This document shows positions 1 to 15,349 of a DNA stretch of 64,000 bases, piece by piece. A program made the translations under genes and the position numbers. Position 1 is the stretch's first letter. The number at the start of each line of letters is the position of its first letter. The notes under the pieces are model-generated. The model was given only the letters and a program-made list of their open reading frames with translations, was not told the origin of the DNA and made no database searches. The stretch is from Dryas octopetala (Eukaryota; Streptophyta; Magnoliopsida; Rosales; Rosaceae). Where the stretch lies: the NCBI GenBank assembly GCA_963921425.1, contig OY992840.1, forward strand, positions 14,424,621-14,488,620. Reading direction: 5' to 3'.

Positions 1-1640
1 TATACCATATGTTATGGTTGCCAACTTACCATATAGTTTTGTACCCAATAATGCTAGAGATCGAATAATTGTACAATGTGTTTGTTTGTGGGAGAACAGC
101 TTTTACAAGGTTGTTTGTGATAGTGTTAAGTTGTAAGAGAAGTAGACAACTCATTTAAAATATAGCATGTGCCTAAGTGGAGCTTGTAACTCTAGTTATT
201 AAAAGCATTTATTGACTTTTAGTGTTAACTCAAGTGATCAATTGGTCATAGACTCATAGTAAATGGAGTAATGAGTTAGAATTTAGTTAGATTTCAGATT
301 CAATTTACTCAAATGTAAAAAAACACATTATCCCCATACTTAACCTTTTGAGTTCGATTATTTCCTTCTATTATCGTTTGACAACAAAATATGGTATATG
401 TGAATATGTCTAAAATAACTTAACTTTCAATCATAAATAAAAATAATCATCTAATTTGAACATGTATTATTTTTAAGTGGTAATTGTGCCACTCAATATT
501 GTTAATGTTATGTGACAAAAACAATCTTACACAAGCTTTTTTCAAGTTGATAATTACTTAAGACATGCATGCAACCACATATACAACAAAGATGCCAATT
601 GTCTGTGAATAGCTGAGAGGAATGAAAATGGAGAAGCCATAACACAAGTTAGTGTGGGCTAGTCGTTCACATCAATTTGCTCGTCATCCATGATGGAATT
701 CGTACGTTACAAACTTGGAATAAAATGACCAACACGGTAACACCCAATAGTCAAGTGCAAATCACATATACAATACTTTTATATAAAACGATAAATTTTT
801 TAGAATTTAAATATACTCTTTGACATCTTTGTTATGACTTATGAGATAAACTAATTTAATTATAAACGAAATAAAAAATGATGAAACGAAGAGTATCCTT
901 AAGAGGGTTCACCTGCAACATGGTTTAATACTCTAACATGTCTATCTGATATTTTTCTTTTCTTAAAATGCTAGATTATTCTTTAAAAGTTTCCACCTTA
1001 AACAATAGGTAACCAAAAGAAAAGAATAGTCTTAGTTTTTTTAAAGGAAAAAAAGTGTTAGTTTCTCCCTAGAATTATTAAGAGTTCAACTTATTACCAA
1101 CTTCTGTTTGTTTTTTTGTTACATTAGAAGAAATCAAACCTTAAATCTAATCTAATCATAATCCTACCTCATTCACCACTTAGGCTAACTCTAAAGGCTT
1201 ACTTTACCACCGACTTTGCTTTATCATTTCCTATAGCAAATGATAACGAATTATTTCGATGATTACGTATGCATGACCACCGGGTCTTTCCTTTCCCTTA
1301 GTAAGTTGAACAAAATCAATTTCATTCTGAAATCCCCAATTTGTTTAGAAATCAATGCCAACTAAAAAAAGGGGGCAAGAGCACCTTTTGAATAAGCTTT
1401 CAGCACCTAAGTTCATATGATCGAACATTGAGAAACAACCTCAAGAGTTTAAACAACATGTAGTAAGTTACAACTGTTTAAGCACACATTTAGAAACAAC
1501 ATGAAGAGTTTATTTAGCATAATGATGTGATATGGTTGTGTTATAGGAGTATCTTTTTGTCCAAAGTCAAAATATTTCGGCCAAAAAAAAAAAAATCGGG
1601 TCGGATCAATATGAACCGAAGACCAAACTCAAATTTAAAA
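1..1640. other. Intergenic, AT-rich, no gene seen
   Basis: No exon-like reading frame with family resemblance, no RNA gene and no clear inverted-repeat element was recognised. The sequence is AT-rich with short homopolymer runs, typical of a plant intergenic spacer. The last 200 bases grade into the promoter of the ribosomal protein gene downstream. Confidence 0.6.
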
Positions 1641-1644
1641 GAAA

Positions 1645-1872
1645 AAGTAAGGCCCAAGATGCGGCCCGTACTGAAAATCGAAATAAACCGAATCCAACAG
1701 TCCCAAGCAGATCGGGTCGGATCCAACTATTATGTTCAAAACCCAAATGTGCAAAGGGGCCACCTATTTATAATCCACACTTAGAGAGCAATTCGTGAGC
1801 TTCAGCTTAGTTTAGGGTTTCACTCGCCGTTACAGAAACCCCAAGGCCAGTGAAGATCTCAAGCACCAGAAA

Positions 1873-1894
<22 letters not shown>
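1645..1894 (+). promoter_or_regulatory. Promoter and leader of the L7a gene: site II-like GGCCC, TATA and telo-box motifs
   Basis: Seen directly: GGCCC-type motifs around 1650-1667, a TATA-like TATTTATAA at 1765-1773, an inverted telo-box TTAGGGTTT at 1812-1820 in the probable 5' leader, and a forward telo-box AAACCCTAA at 1886-1894 at the beginning of intron 1. Site II (GGCCCA/TGGGCC) plus telo-box is the known signature of plant ribosomal-protein promoters, where TCP-type and telo-box-binding factors link expression to cell division. The assignment to this gene is by position, about 100 bp upstream of the start codon. Function is inferred. Confidence 0.6.
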
Positions 1895-4554
<2,660 letters not shown>

Positions 4555-6244
4555 GAGTATCTTCCAGAGAGGAGGGTATTGTAGTGGGCATTTTCAATCA
4601 GTTATTTTGCTTTTTTTGGGTTTTAATATGTTTAGTTTCAAAGACCCCCTATGTTCACTTACAAATCAACTTTCAGCATATATCACTCTGGTCAGAGTGT
4701 GGATGTGTTTTTTGATACAAGATTCGCCTATTAGTTTATCCTATCTATTTTCATCTAAATCAGTGTTCTTTCATCTGATGATTCATTTTTGTTGAAATAT
4801 TATATTGTCGTGAAAATTTTCTTCAGAGCACACATTGAATCCTTAGAAAACTCATATTGAGGAGTTTGAGGAAAATTTCAAACCATGCATGCACAGTTGC
4901 ACACCCATCGAAGTTTGTACTTTGGAATAGAAGGGTATAAGACCCAAGAATTTTGCCTCACTGATAGAACAAAATCAGAACCAATTCGAATTCTTCTTAT
5001 GGTTATGCTCTTTTACCATACGACACATGGTTTTGGTGTTTTACTATGCAGCTTTTGGATCGTCATTCATACCCATGGTTTCACCGTTAGGTGGTTTGGG
5101 CATATTATGTTTCTTGCTGGTTGGGCCGAATGGTAATCTTACTTTGATCTTCGAAAGGTCAAAAAACTACATTCAAAATTAACTTTCTTTGAAGAAATGT
5201 CCGAAATTACTCTCAACCATTAGAGTTATGAGCTGCTATAGCTGAGTGTGGTACGCTCAAAGAATCATTTCACATACACACCTAAAGTAAGATAACAAAT
5301 ATGTACCAAAAGGGTTAGGGTGAAATTGCACCATGTAGTTTCAGATTTAAGGTATTATTTTTTCAAGTGAAAAGGTCAAAATCAATTTGTTTTAAAATAT
5401 TGTACTTAAGTGAGAATCGAATGATGAATGTTTACTTTTCCTTGTCCAACTCATAAGTTGAAGGGCTCTTCAATAGATCAAAAATAAAGATAATGTGGCT
5501 ATAAAACAAATTAAAGTTATTTCAGTATAAAAATATCTATCTTGCATAAGTATATATAGTTTAGATGAATATATGTAAAAATTTGAAATGATGTATTGAA
5601 TAACTAAAATAATTTATTATATGATGAAATTATATTTTCGGTGTTAAGTTTTACTTTGTTCCTTATAATTTGATTGTGTCAAGTTTGGTTAAATTTGTCC
5701 ATGTAGTTTCCTTAATGGTTGCAACTTGAGGACGCATGCTTAATTCCGTCACTTTGATAAACACAAATAGTATATGACATTTAAGATTCGGGATATTTTA
5801 AATAGTAACAATGAAGCTGAACCATCTAAAAGTCTAGAAGATCCTCACCATGCTATTTTCATCAAAAAAAATTGACGAAATTAAGAAAGTGTCGTCGAGT
5901 TGCAACTATAAGAAAGGTCAAAACGAAAATAAAACTACATGCACCAAAATAACACTTGGCATTATCAGGATTGAGGAGTGCATGTAATTTGCAAATTTGG
6001 AAACCGTAATAAACTATCTTATCTGTCACGTGAAGCTCACGTGGACTCCCAAGGAATAGGATCCCGTACGCGACTGCCACAGGATAGAGCAAAGTCAGAA
6101 TCTGATTGGTCTGTGACCCAAAGACCTGGCTGGGTCGCTGACCAAGCCATTAGTCGAAACACAAGCGCTATAGAGCGAGCGAGCGAGAGAGCATTAGACC
6201 CAACTCAACTCAGCGACTCGGCTCCACTTACCTGGTCCAACAAG
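4555..6244. other. 3' flank of L7a and spacer before SWI3A
   Basis: The first few hundred bases are probably 3' UTR. The rest is AT-rich spacer. Segments near 5320-5840 contain phrases such as 'ccatgtagtttc' seen in both halves, resembling eroded arms of the inverted-repeat elements found elsewhere in the window, but I could not define ends. The last 200 bases before 6245 are richer in GC and open in the SWI3A frame, consistent with a 5' leader. No other gene was recognised. Confidence 0.5.
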
Positions 6245-9081
6245 ATGGAGCTCTCATCACACGACCCGGGTTCTAAACAGCTCCGACCCGACGAACCAGA
6301 GCTCGACCTCTACACCATCCCAAGCCACTCTAGTAAGTCATCCCCATCCCCCTTTTTCTGTTTAAACCCTAACGTAATTAACTCTAATTCAAAACCCTAA
6401 TTGCTCCCTCCATTTTCGAAACAAACACCGCGAATCTTTCCCAGGAAATGAAATTAGGAAACTTTGTCTGGGTCTGTTTGGATTTGATGAAATATTGGCT
6501 AATGTATATAGTAGAGGCCTAAGTCTGAATTTTGTTTTTTGTTTTCTCAGGCTGGTTTTTGTGGGATGAAATTCATGAAACTGAGAGAGTTGCTTTGAAA
6601 GAGTACTTTGATGGGAGCTCAATATCAAGAACGCCAAAAACATACAAAGAATACAGGGACTTTATCATTAACAAGTACAGAGAAGACCCTTATAGAAAAC
6701 TCACATTCACTGAGGTTAGGAAGTCACTTGTGGGTGATGTTAGTTTGCTCCACAAGGTCTTTAATTTCTTGGAAAAGTGGGGGCTGATTAATTTTAGTGC
6801 AAATTCGGGTGGCAGTGATGGTTTTGTTACTGGGGTTGAGGAGAGGTCTAAGGTTAAGGTTGAGGAAGGAGTCCCAAATGGGATCCGAGTGGTTGCGGTG
6901 CCAAATTCGATTAAACCCATTTCAGCCCCACCTAAGGTAGGGGATAGAGGTGGAGGTGTGAGTAGAATTACGTTGCCTCCATTGGCATCATATTCGGATG
7001 TTTTTGGTGATTTGAAGAAGGAAGAGAGGTTGTTATGTGGCAATTGTGGTGGACATTGTGATTCTGGACACTACAAGTATTACAAGGTAATTTTCATGAT
7101 TCTTCAATTTTTCCGTAATATATTTGTTCCTAGCTTTCTGTACTGAAACTCACTAACTTATGTATCTGTTATAATAAATATATTGACAGGGTGATTATCT
7201 GATTTGCATAAAATGTTTTGAACTTGGAAACTATGGGGAGAACAAATTGAAGGATGATTTCAAGTTCAATGAGGCAATTGAAAAGAGTGGTAATCATGGA
7301 GCTGAATGGACTGAAGCAGAAACTCTACTTCTTTTAGAATCCGTTTTGAAGCATGGGGATGATTGGGAGCTTGTTGCTCAAAATGTTCAGACAAGGACCA
7401 AATTTGATTGTATTGCTAAGCTCATTGATCTGCCTTTTGGGGAGCTTGTGTTGGGATCTGCCCACAGAAAAGGTAATTCTGGTGGCTTGAGTGGTAACGT
7501 GAACTGTTCAAAACAAGTTCAGTTATCTACATCTGAGTGTCAAGAGACTATCAAAACCAAGGGTCAGTGCCATGACCTGACAGATGACAGCAAGCAAAAT
7601 GGAGATACTGTGAACGAAGGTCCCCCTTTGAAAAGACAACGGATTGCTTCCCTTTCGGATGCTAGTAGTTCACTGATTAAACAGGTACATACCTTCCTGA
7701 CCCTGTTCCATAGTATTTTAAAATACCAATAAAATTTAGACTCAAATGGTTATGATGGTTGCAGTTTATTTTGCCAATGCTTTGACCTATGTTGGGTGGA
7801 ACTATGTTAAGAGATTGATTTTCAATTTTTTTTCTTTATCTTTTTACAAGTATGCTTTTATACTATAATACATTAACATGCCTGACTATGGTTTATAGAA
7901 TTGCTATTCATACCAATAAATATAATTTTGAATATTTAATCTCTTTGGTTTTCCCGTCATCCTAATATGCATAACAAAATGTTAATGTTGTTTCCGTTAG
8001 GTAGCTGCCATAACAACCATGGTTGGTCCACATATTACAGCTGCTGCAGCTGAGGCTGCTGTTAATGCACTTTGTGAGGAAACCTCGTGTTCAAGGGAAA
8101 TATTTACTGCTGAAGATGATTATGTTACTAATGGCTTGTGCTCTAGCACTATAAATTGTGAGACAGAGAGGTTATTTGTCCACTGATATATGCTTTTTCC
8201 AACAGATTTTCAGATATAATTCTCTTATTTATTGTATTTTATGATATCACAGTTCTGAAATTTTCTTGTTTCTTATGCATTTTAGAGCCCTTCAACTTGA
8301 GGATTCAGGGCTGAAGAAAAGGCCCACTCAATCAGGTATTTGCAGTAAAGTCATCTATACTACATGATTTGTACAGTTTACTACAATCAATTTGAATAGA
8401 GGAATAATGGATAAGTTTCTACTGTCAATAGTTGTATACATTTGGCTAGTTTTGGTAATTGTTGTTCCACTCCCCTTTCTGTTTTTTGGTTTCCATTACA
8501 GTTCTCCAATATTTGGTCAGTCACTTCCTTTTTGGCTGGCTATTTATTGTTGCATTATGTCAGTTCTAATCATCTCTATTTGAATTATGTGTTTTTATAT
8601 TTTACAGAAAGCCAGGATGCATTCTTAAAAAACAATGACATACCTCCAACTTTGCAAATTAGAGCTGCCATTGCAACAGCACTTGGAGCAGCTGCTGCTC
8701 GTGCAAAATTACTGGCTGATCAGGAGGATAGAGAGATTGAATGTCTAATGGCAACCATAATTGGGACACAGGTGGATTGTAATTTTATTTTGCGTTCCCC
8801 TCCTTCTGTCTTTGTTTTATTGGTGCTTTTTGTGGGTGAGGGTGTTGCTAGCCATCTAACCCCTTTTTCTTTGTCTGGCATGAATGTGTATGTGTATGTA
8901 GATGAAGAAGTTGCAGTGCAAAATCAAGCATTTCGAAGATCTGGAGCTGCTTATGAAGAAGGAATATGCTGAAATTGAAGAACTAGAAGATTTTCTCGTA
9001 GAAGAGCGGATTAATGTCTTAGAAAGGGCATTCAACTCTGGTGTACCTAGATGGAGGGATTATTCTTCTGTAAAATCTTAA
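6245..9081 (+). CDS. SWI3A: SWI/SNF chromatin-remodelling subunit SWI3A
   Basis: Core subunit of plant SWI/SNF ATP-dependent chromatin remodellers (BAF155/170 family), acting in the nucleus. Seven coding exons join in frame: 6245-6332, 6551-7086, 7190-7684, 8001-8170, 8286-8335, 8608-8771 and 8902-9081. They give 560 residues, against about 512 for Arabidopsis SWI3A. Domains in order: SWIRM (about 22-115, starting LYTIPSHSSWFLWDEIHE), a ZZ-like zinc finger with C192, C195, H198/C199 and C214/C217, SANT (about 247-293, AEWTEAETLLLLESVLKHG), then an alanine-rich segment (HITAAAAEAAVNAL) and a C-terminal coiled coil. The ELDLYTIPS and EKWGLINF contexts favour SWI3A over SWI3B, C or D. The ATG at 6245 was chosen because it precedes the conserved N-terminus. 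The upstream in-frame sequence looks like leader. No defects were seen. Confidence 0.94.
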
Positions 9082-9609
9082 AATGGTTGTGCATTTCTAT
9101 ATGTAGAATAGAGTAGAAATGTAGACTAGAGTAGTGATGTGCTCTCTTAGTATCTTTTAGTAAACGCCTTTATTCAATTCTTTAGGTGTTGCTGCTTTGC
9201 AGATGGGATTGACAACAGAAACTTTTGTACAATTAGTCAATTGCTAATATTCCAATATTCAATGCAATTCCTTATTTGTGTTCTATAATTTTGGTCAAGA
9301 TGTCTACGATACCTAATGTTTAGCAATGTTGTGATCCTGTATTAGCCAAAAACAAAAAACAACAAAACTATCGTATATGATTATAAATTTATAATATATA
9401 GGTTGATTATTTTATGTAACAGTGTATTAGTTATATAGAATAAATTATTTTCAGGTGAAAAGTGTCGGGCTTGGGTTGGACCCTTGAAATAGGCGGGTAG
9501 TAAGCCCAAAATAACAGCGCCAAAGGAACTTCAAAACTTCAAACTCACTATCCCGCAAATAAAACGTCTCTAAAACCCTCCAAAATCCCCCAATTCTCTG
9601 CAACCAAAA
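9082..9609. other. Short SWI3A-RMI1 spacer
   Basis: About 530 bp between two genes on the same strand. It must hold the SWI3A 3' UTR and terminator and the RMI1 promoter and leader. No clear TATA element or extra gene was seen. The last 150 bp become C-rich, like a plant 5' leader. Confidence 0.6.
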
Positions 9610-12600
9610 ATGCTCAGAAGACGCCTGAGGCTCAGCTACTCTTCCGACGAAGAACAAGTACAACCACAACAACGGAGGCAATCACCTACCGTCACTCACC
9701 CACCCGTCATCATATCCCCTCCATACCCTTACCCCTCCGAACCACTCCCAATCTCCTCCTCCGACGACGATTTCATCGACGTCTCCGACAATCTCTCGCC
9801 TCCGTCGCCTCCGGAGGTGCAGGAATCCGATAACCGCCCACCCCCAGCAAGCTCCGGCGGCGGGTGTCCGATAAGCGAATTTCTACAGGGGTTGGGCTTA
9901 AGGCTAAAGAGGGAGTGGCTGGATGCTTGTGTCCAGGGGCTCCAACAATCCATCCCGGGCTTTCGAAACCTTGATGTGGCCGCGAAGGCGAAGCTCTGCT
10001 TCGAGCAGTTCTTGGTTTCGGACATGAATCACTCCGGAGGTGGCGCGCTTCCTGAAAATGTGGCCTCTCTTCACCTCGTTCATCTTCCGGGGCCCTATGT
10101 TTTGCAGGTAAAGCTTGATTCTTTTTCAAATTGAACAAAATCATATGAACTTGAAATAGCATTTGAATCATTTGATGATCAACATACGACATAGGGGACC
10201 TGATTTTTTTGCAGGTTGATGAGATTGTGAACATCAGCAATCCTCTCAAGATCAGGTATCAGAAAGCCAATGTGGGACACAAGAGGTGCCTCAAGCTGTC
10301 CATGACGGATGGTGTTCAACGCGTCTTTGGCATGGAATACAGGCCTATTCAGGCCCTTGAAGCTTTGGCTCCTGCTGGATTGAAGGTTTCTCCTACTCTT
10401 TTAATGGCTTCACTTCATGGGTTATTTCGTTTAGTTGTTGGAACCAACGTATGACATTTGTTTCACTGGATTCTCTGTTGGTTGATCATTTCTTCACGTC
10501 AACCAAGACAAATCCTTTTCATTTTCCTTGCGCTGTAAGGCTTATTCGCTGTTCTGACTCAAACACAGATTCTCCTGTTAACCTATAGGTTGTTGTATGT
10601 AATGTACATATACGCCATGGGCTTCTTATGCTGGTCCCTGAATCTTTGGAAATGCTAGGAGGATTAGTTCAGGAACTCGATGCTGCACGACAACGGCTTG
10701 TTGAAGAAGTAAATAAGCCACCGAGAGGAAACAGGTAATTATAAAGTGTCTGGGATATATTAGTCGATCTGAAGATTTACAACATGAATAGATGTGCCTT
10801 TGAGTTTACCTATATATATATGCATTATCCTTTGTGTCTCAACATCTTTGCCTTATCTTTTTATTACACATTTTATACTCAGGCAGATATGTTTGATGGT
10901 TTGTGTTGTTATTCTGCAGAACCAGGAATGGAGTGGTTCCTCCTCTAGCGACTAGGGCAGCTCTTGCTGCATGGCCGCCTAATGGTGTTCATGTTTCTGG
11001 ACACACTACTAGTTCAACATTGGAATCCCCAACCCCATTTCAGGCGCCTGACCATGGTATATAAATGATTCCATTTTGTGTGTGGCTGTTGGTGGCAAAC
11101 TTGCGTTTTTTAGAGCATAAACAGCTATTGTCTAGTTTCTTGGAATTTCTTGTTTCTGGCTATATAATGTAGAATTAGGGTGACCCGGTTTGTGTGTGTC
11201 AGAGGGAGGCATATAAGATAAAAGCTTTAGTTTGTTCTTGTCATTACTTGTCAAATTGAGAGTCAGTACTGCTGATATGACCTATATTGACAAGTTTGGC
11301 ATATCATCTTGCGTTTCCATTCCTTATTAGTTTAGTTCTTTTGCATCCATTCCTGAATTGTAGGTGCTACTTCTTCTCTATCTGGTAGAAATACCAGGCC
11401 ACTGACTGCTGAAGAGTTTACTGTTCCTCTCAATGAAGAACATGGTGTTCATAACCCATCACCTAATGTTGTCTTCGGTGTTGAGGAGATGGCTATGGAT
11501 TCTATTCCCAATAGCAGGGAAACTGCTATTCCTAACCCATCCTCTGATGGTTTCGGTGTTGAGGAACTCCATATAAGTACTGTTCCTTATAGCAGGGAAG
11601 ATCCAGTGCCTGAAAGTGCCATTCCTGGCCCATCCTTTGAGGATGCTTTGGATCACGAAGATATCCATATGGATGCTGATCCTTTTGATGTTGAAAATCA
11701 CCCGCCTTACCCATCCTCAGATGCTGTTTTGAATGATGAGGATATCTATATGGTTAATGAGGGCGAAACTCATGTGACTTACCCATCCTCATATGCTATT
11801 TTGAATGATGAGGATAACAATGTGGTGAACGAGGTCCCGGACCCACTCATCTTATCGGGAGACCAAGAACTCCCTTTCACTTACATAGCTTGTTTGTCAG
11901 CCAAGTTGGAAATTATGAGGCGGGAGAACCCCCATTCTGTTCAGGGGAAGGTTAAGGTACATATAAATATCTGTTATTTATTTTCATCAGATATAGGCTT
12001 ACAATTATTATATTACTGAAAAGTGAACACAATTTTGTAGTGTGTTTTGACTGGCGTGAAGGGTTTCCAATATAAGCAAAACTATGAGCTTGGGGCGTAT
12101 ATTGATGATGGCAGTCTCATTTCTGAGATTCTCATTCATCACAATGTAAGATCTTGTTGGGGTTCCATCTACGATGATATATACTCTTTGGAACTTGGTA
12201 TGTTGATTAGCTGTTTATGCCCTTCAGGTTGTACAGAAGGAGATAGGTCATTCCCCTGAGGAGGTCAGAGCTGCTCTTTCTTCTCCAGACCAGACAATAG
12301 TGAGTAATATGAAGCAGAATATGAAGCAGTTCCAAATATTCTTAATGAATTTCGAGGTAGTAAGTTATAACTAGTCACTTTTAGTTGTGAGCTTATGCAC
12401 AATCGTTTTGTTCTTCCGTCTCTTCATGATCTTGGACTTAAAATTTTCAGGGCATAATGCTTATAGAGATGAATGTGGACTCTCCTCTTCCAATTGCCCT
12501 TGAGATGAAGCAGGGTTGTACTGAATCTGATGCGTGGCTGCTTCTGAGGAGAGTAAAGGCCTTCCGTTCAGCTAAGAAACACAGCATCCCTCCTCACACC

Positions 12601-12621
12601 CCCATTGATATATCCCCCTAA
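9610..12621 (+). CDS. RMI1: RecQ-mediated genome instability protein 1 (RMI1)
   Basis: Scaffold subunit of the nuclear RecQ helicase-topoisomerase 3-RMI complex that dissolves double Holliday junctions and restrains crossovers. Eight coding exons join in frame: 9610-10107, 10215-10385, 10589-10734, 10920-11056, 11364-11956, 12041-12145, 12228-12356 and 12451-12621. They encode 649 residues, close to the Arabidopsis protein (about 644). Order of parts: a low-complexity acidic and proline-rich N-terminus; the RMI1 N-terminal helical domain (ISEFLQGLGLRLKREWLDAC); the first OB fold (GPYVLQVDEIVNISNPLKIR through KVVVCNVHIRHGLLMLVPES); a long poorly conserved linker with internal repeats (11430-11840); and a conserved C-terminal OB-like domain over exons 6-8. 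All introns are GT-AG with consistent phases. The linker repeats keep the frame open. No defects were seen. Confidence 0.93.
11436..11840 (+). repeat. In-frame coding repeats in the RMI1 linker
   Basis: Two repeat types lie inside exon 5. The first covers about 11452-11600, with two related units carrying HNPS/NPSS, FGVEE and a tract ending in SRE. The second covers about 11704-11835, with two units of roughly 66 bp, each carrying YPSS followed by a short hydrophobic run, LNDED and VVNE or MVNE. Unit lengths are multiples of three, so the frame survives. They lie outside the folded domains, so the length is probably free to vary between alleles. Confidence 0.75.
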
Positions 12622-13358
12622 TGGCAGACCTTATCTAGTTTGTAGTGCTTGTCATGCTATAGTTTATAATGGGAATGCCGTTGGTGCGTGGTGCTGTGGT
12701 CAATGCTACATCCTGCAAGAATGACTTCTGTGGCGGCCATAGAAAGAGGTTGGTTGAAGCTCTCAGCTATGTCATCTTCTAAAAGATCTTCAAATTGGAG
12801 AACACAAAACTTTAACATGGAACTTCTAATATTACAATGCAAGTTTACCTAATTGAAGGATCAGGAAGATAAAAAGAGATAAAACTCAGTTGCACGTTCA
12901 TGGGCTCAGTGGGCTATAAACAACAAATTCCAAGGCTTGGATAGTAGTGCTCAAGGAACTGGAGAGGTTGTAGCTTAGTTTGTTTATTTATATTTGTAGT
13001 TTTCCTTTCAATTTAGTAGTTGTTCTTGTCTTGCATTTCCCACACTTGTATACTACTTTGTTAGGACCTGCACTTACAGACCAAGAATTATTCAAACACT
13101 GAGCAAAGGCTACACAACACAATGCAAGGCTTAAGAATGGGATTGTAGCTAATGTTGGGATTGTAATATAGAACAGGAATGGTAACAGGAAAATATTCCT
13201 CATGGAAGCCTTTGTAATTTCTGAGAGTACCCATCAATGTATTTGCAACTCTTACATTGCCTTCCTTACATTGAATTCCATAAGCTGACATCAATTAAGC
13301 AACTAGATTTGCTAATCTACATAAGGTCTATCATCACCATAGTTCTTAATCTCAGGAA
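12622..13358. other. Convergent spacer between RMI1 and the dehydrogenase pseudogene
   Basis: This holds the RMI1 3' flank and, on the other strand, the 3' flank of the pseudogenised dehydrogenase. Short open stretches near 12640-12780 showed no family resemblance that I can defend. No mobile element ends were seen. Confidence 0.5.
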
Positions 13359-14921
13359 CTAGAAGCCAGACATGTCCAGGATCTTCTTGCTTAGCGGATC
13401 CCTCTGCCCCGGTCCACTGATTAGTTACAGCCGGTTACACCACTCCAGTAACTCAGGGAAAAACACCTTCCAGTTCAATGTCTGCCCAACCCAAGCTGGT
13501 ACTGTCAAGTAATTTTCTCCTTGGCATGCACTGTTCACAATTGCTTTGGCACAGTCTTCCACAGGCAGTACTGGCAATAAGCTTACTTCAGCCTAACAGC
13601 AATCAAAAAGGAAATTAAATTTTGATGGGGTCCAACACATAAATGGAATTGAATCCCATCACCCAAATAACCAAAAGAAGCTTACATACATCTCTCAGTT
13701 CTTGATCTAATACCATTTGGCCATCCTTGGATAGGAGTTTGCCTTGGGTCATCTCTGATTCAATCAACCCTGGAGTCACAGTTGTTATTCCAACTTCTCT
13801 CCCAATTTCAACCCTCAGTGTCTCGTAAAGGCTTATCACTGCTGCTTTGGTAGCCTGAACCCAATGTACAATTACAACCGATAATCTGATAATCACAGTT
13901 AAATGCAGTGAGAGATTTGAGTTGAGTGAAGCTTGTTCATGATGTTTCTTACACTATACATGCTTAGTCATGGTACACGTAACCATCCAGCAGCGGAGGC
14001 AACTACTACGATCCTCCCTTTGCTCCTTTTAAGGTGTGGAATGGCAAAGTAGGTGCCATATACTGAACTCCAAAAGTTTATGTCCTATTTAAAGAAAGTG
14101 CAGTAATTGCAGTCACAAACACATATATCATGTCCTGTTTTCATGACTTATCGAATTCACTAAACAAAATGTGAAATGGTGTGCGATGTGAATTAAAAAT
14201 GAAGCCATAATTATGATCATAGGTAAAAGGGTTCAAATGGGTATTGAAAATTTGAAATTACCATAGCTTGTGCTAAGTTAGTGACATCAGTGGTGTCTTC
14301 AAACTTGCAGATTGGAGCAATCCCAGCATTGTTCACTAGGTGATCCACTATAGAAAACCATTGTGGATCATACTAAATTAGCTATCAAACCCCATATGCA
14401 TATGAACTTAGAAAATTAATTTCTGTGTTGCACTTACACCTCCCAAAGTGATTGAGTGTTGCATCAACAAAGCGCTTACAATCTTCAACCTTTGAAACAT
14501 CTGCGGGGATTGTGACAACCTCTGGGGAGCCAATGGAGATGGCTCTGCTGGCCACATCTCGGAGTCTGTTTTCTCTTCTGGCAACAAGAGCTAGACAATC
14601 TCCTCTTCTAGCATACTCATATGCCACATGCTAATTCATTCAAAAACCATCAAACACTAACATAATTGGTAAAATACATATTAAGGTTATACAACTTATA
14701 CTTAAGTATAGACAAGTATATGATATGTATACCTCTCCTATGCCTGAGGATGCTCCAGTGATGAGTATGACTTTTCCAGCCACAGTTTCAGCAAATACGA
14801 CCGGTCGTATGGTTGAGAGGAGAGACTTGTAGAAATGATATGTTGGCAGAAAAAAGTACAGCAAAATGAGGGCTATGGCTGGGATTATAATGTTGAGTAG
14901 CTTGTGAATGATGTCGTCCAT
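13359..14921 (-). pseudogene. 11-beta-hydroxysteroid dehydrogenase-like SDR, third array copy, two nonsense codons
   Basis: Six exon equivalents on the reverse strand, 14921-14733, 14630-14438, 14347-14262, 14084-13953, 13854-13690 and 13592-13359, have good GT-AG sites and the same phases as the two sister copies. The N-terminal membrane segment, the NADP-binding GASSGIG, NNAG, the YSATK version of the active-site YxxxK and SEMTQGK are all still readable. Two in-frame stops break it. One is a TGA at plus-strand 13968-13970 (codon about 195, where the intact sister has Arg), just before the catalytic tyrosine. The other is a TAA at 13425-13427 in the last exon, which is also divergent after RL. 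The truncated product would lack the active site. Intact splice sites suggest recent inactivation. Two sequencing errors are possible but unlikely. Confidence 0.85.
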
Positions 14922-15349
14922 GGCTTCTTTGATTTCACAGAGAAAAGTAGCAGAGAAGGTATACAAAAACAATACTTGTTTTGTTGTAATCATGTAAACT
15001 AATGCAATTGGAAAGAGTCAGCATTTGGCTACGTAGCAGCCTTGCATGCAGAGCAAACAACACGTAGTCCTCCATCTGTACACATTTTCACACTATTCAA
15101 AAGGACATTTTCACAATCTGCTAAAACAAACTTTATGTAATACATGTGTCAGTGACACAAACACATTTTTAACCCTTCAATTTATTTGTGCGTCCTATAA
15201 TATTTGAAACAAATGGCTTAGAAAGTTAGAAGTACATTTCCATGAATAGAATCTGTACAGACCATATTGCCATAAAATTTGGCATGAATTATATATGATA
15301 TATGATATTGGAGATTGGTTGTCATCAATGGCAGCCCATAATGGTTGTG
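14922..15349. other. Spacer between dehydrogenase copies
   Basis: About 430 bp. It contains the promoter side of the pseudogene and the 3' flank of the middle copy. AT-rich, with no distinct element recognised. Confidence 0.5.
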
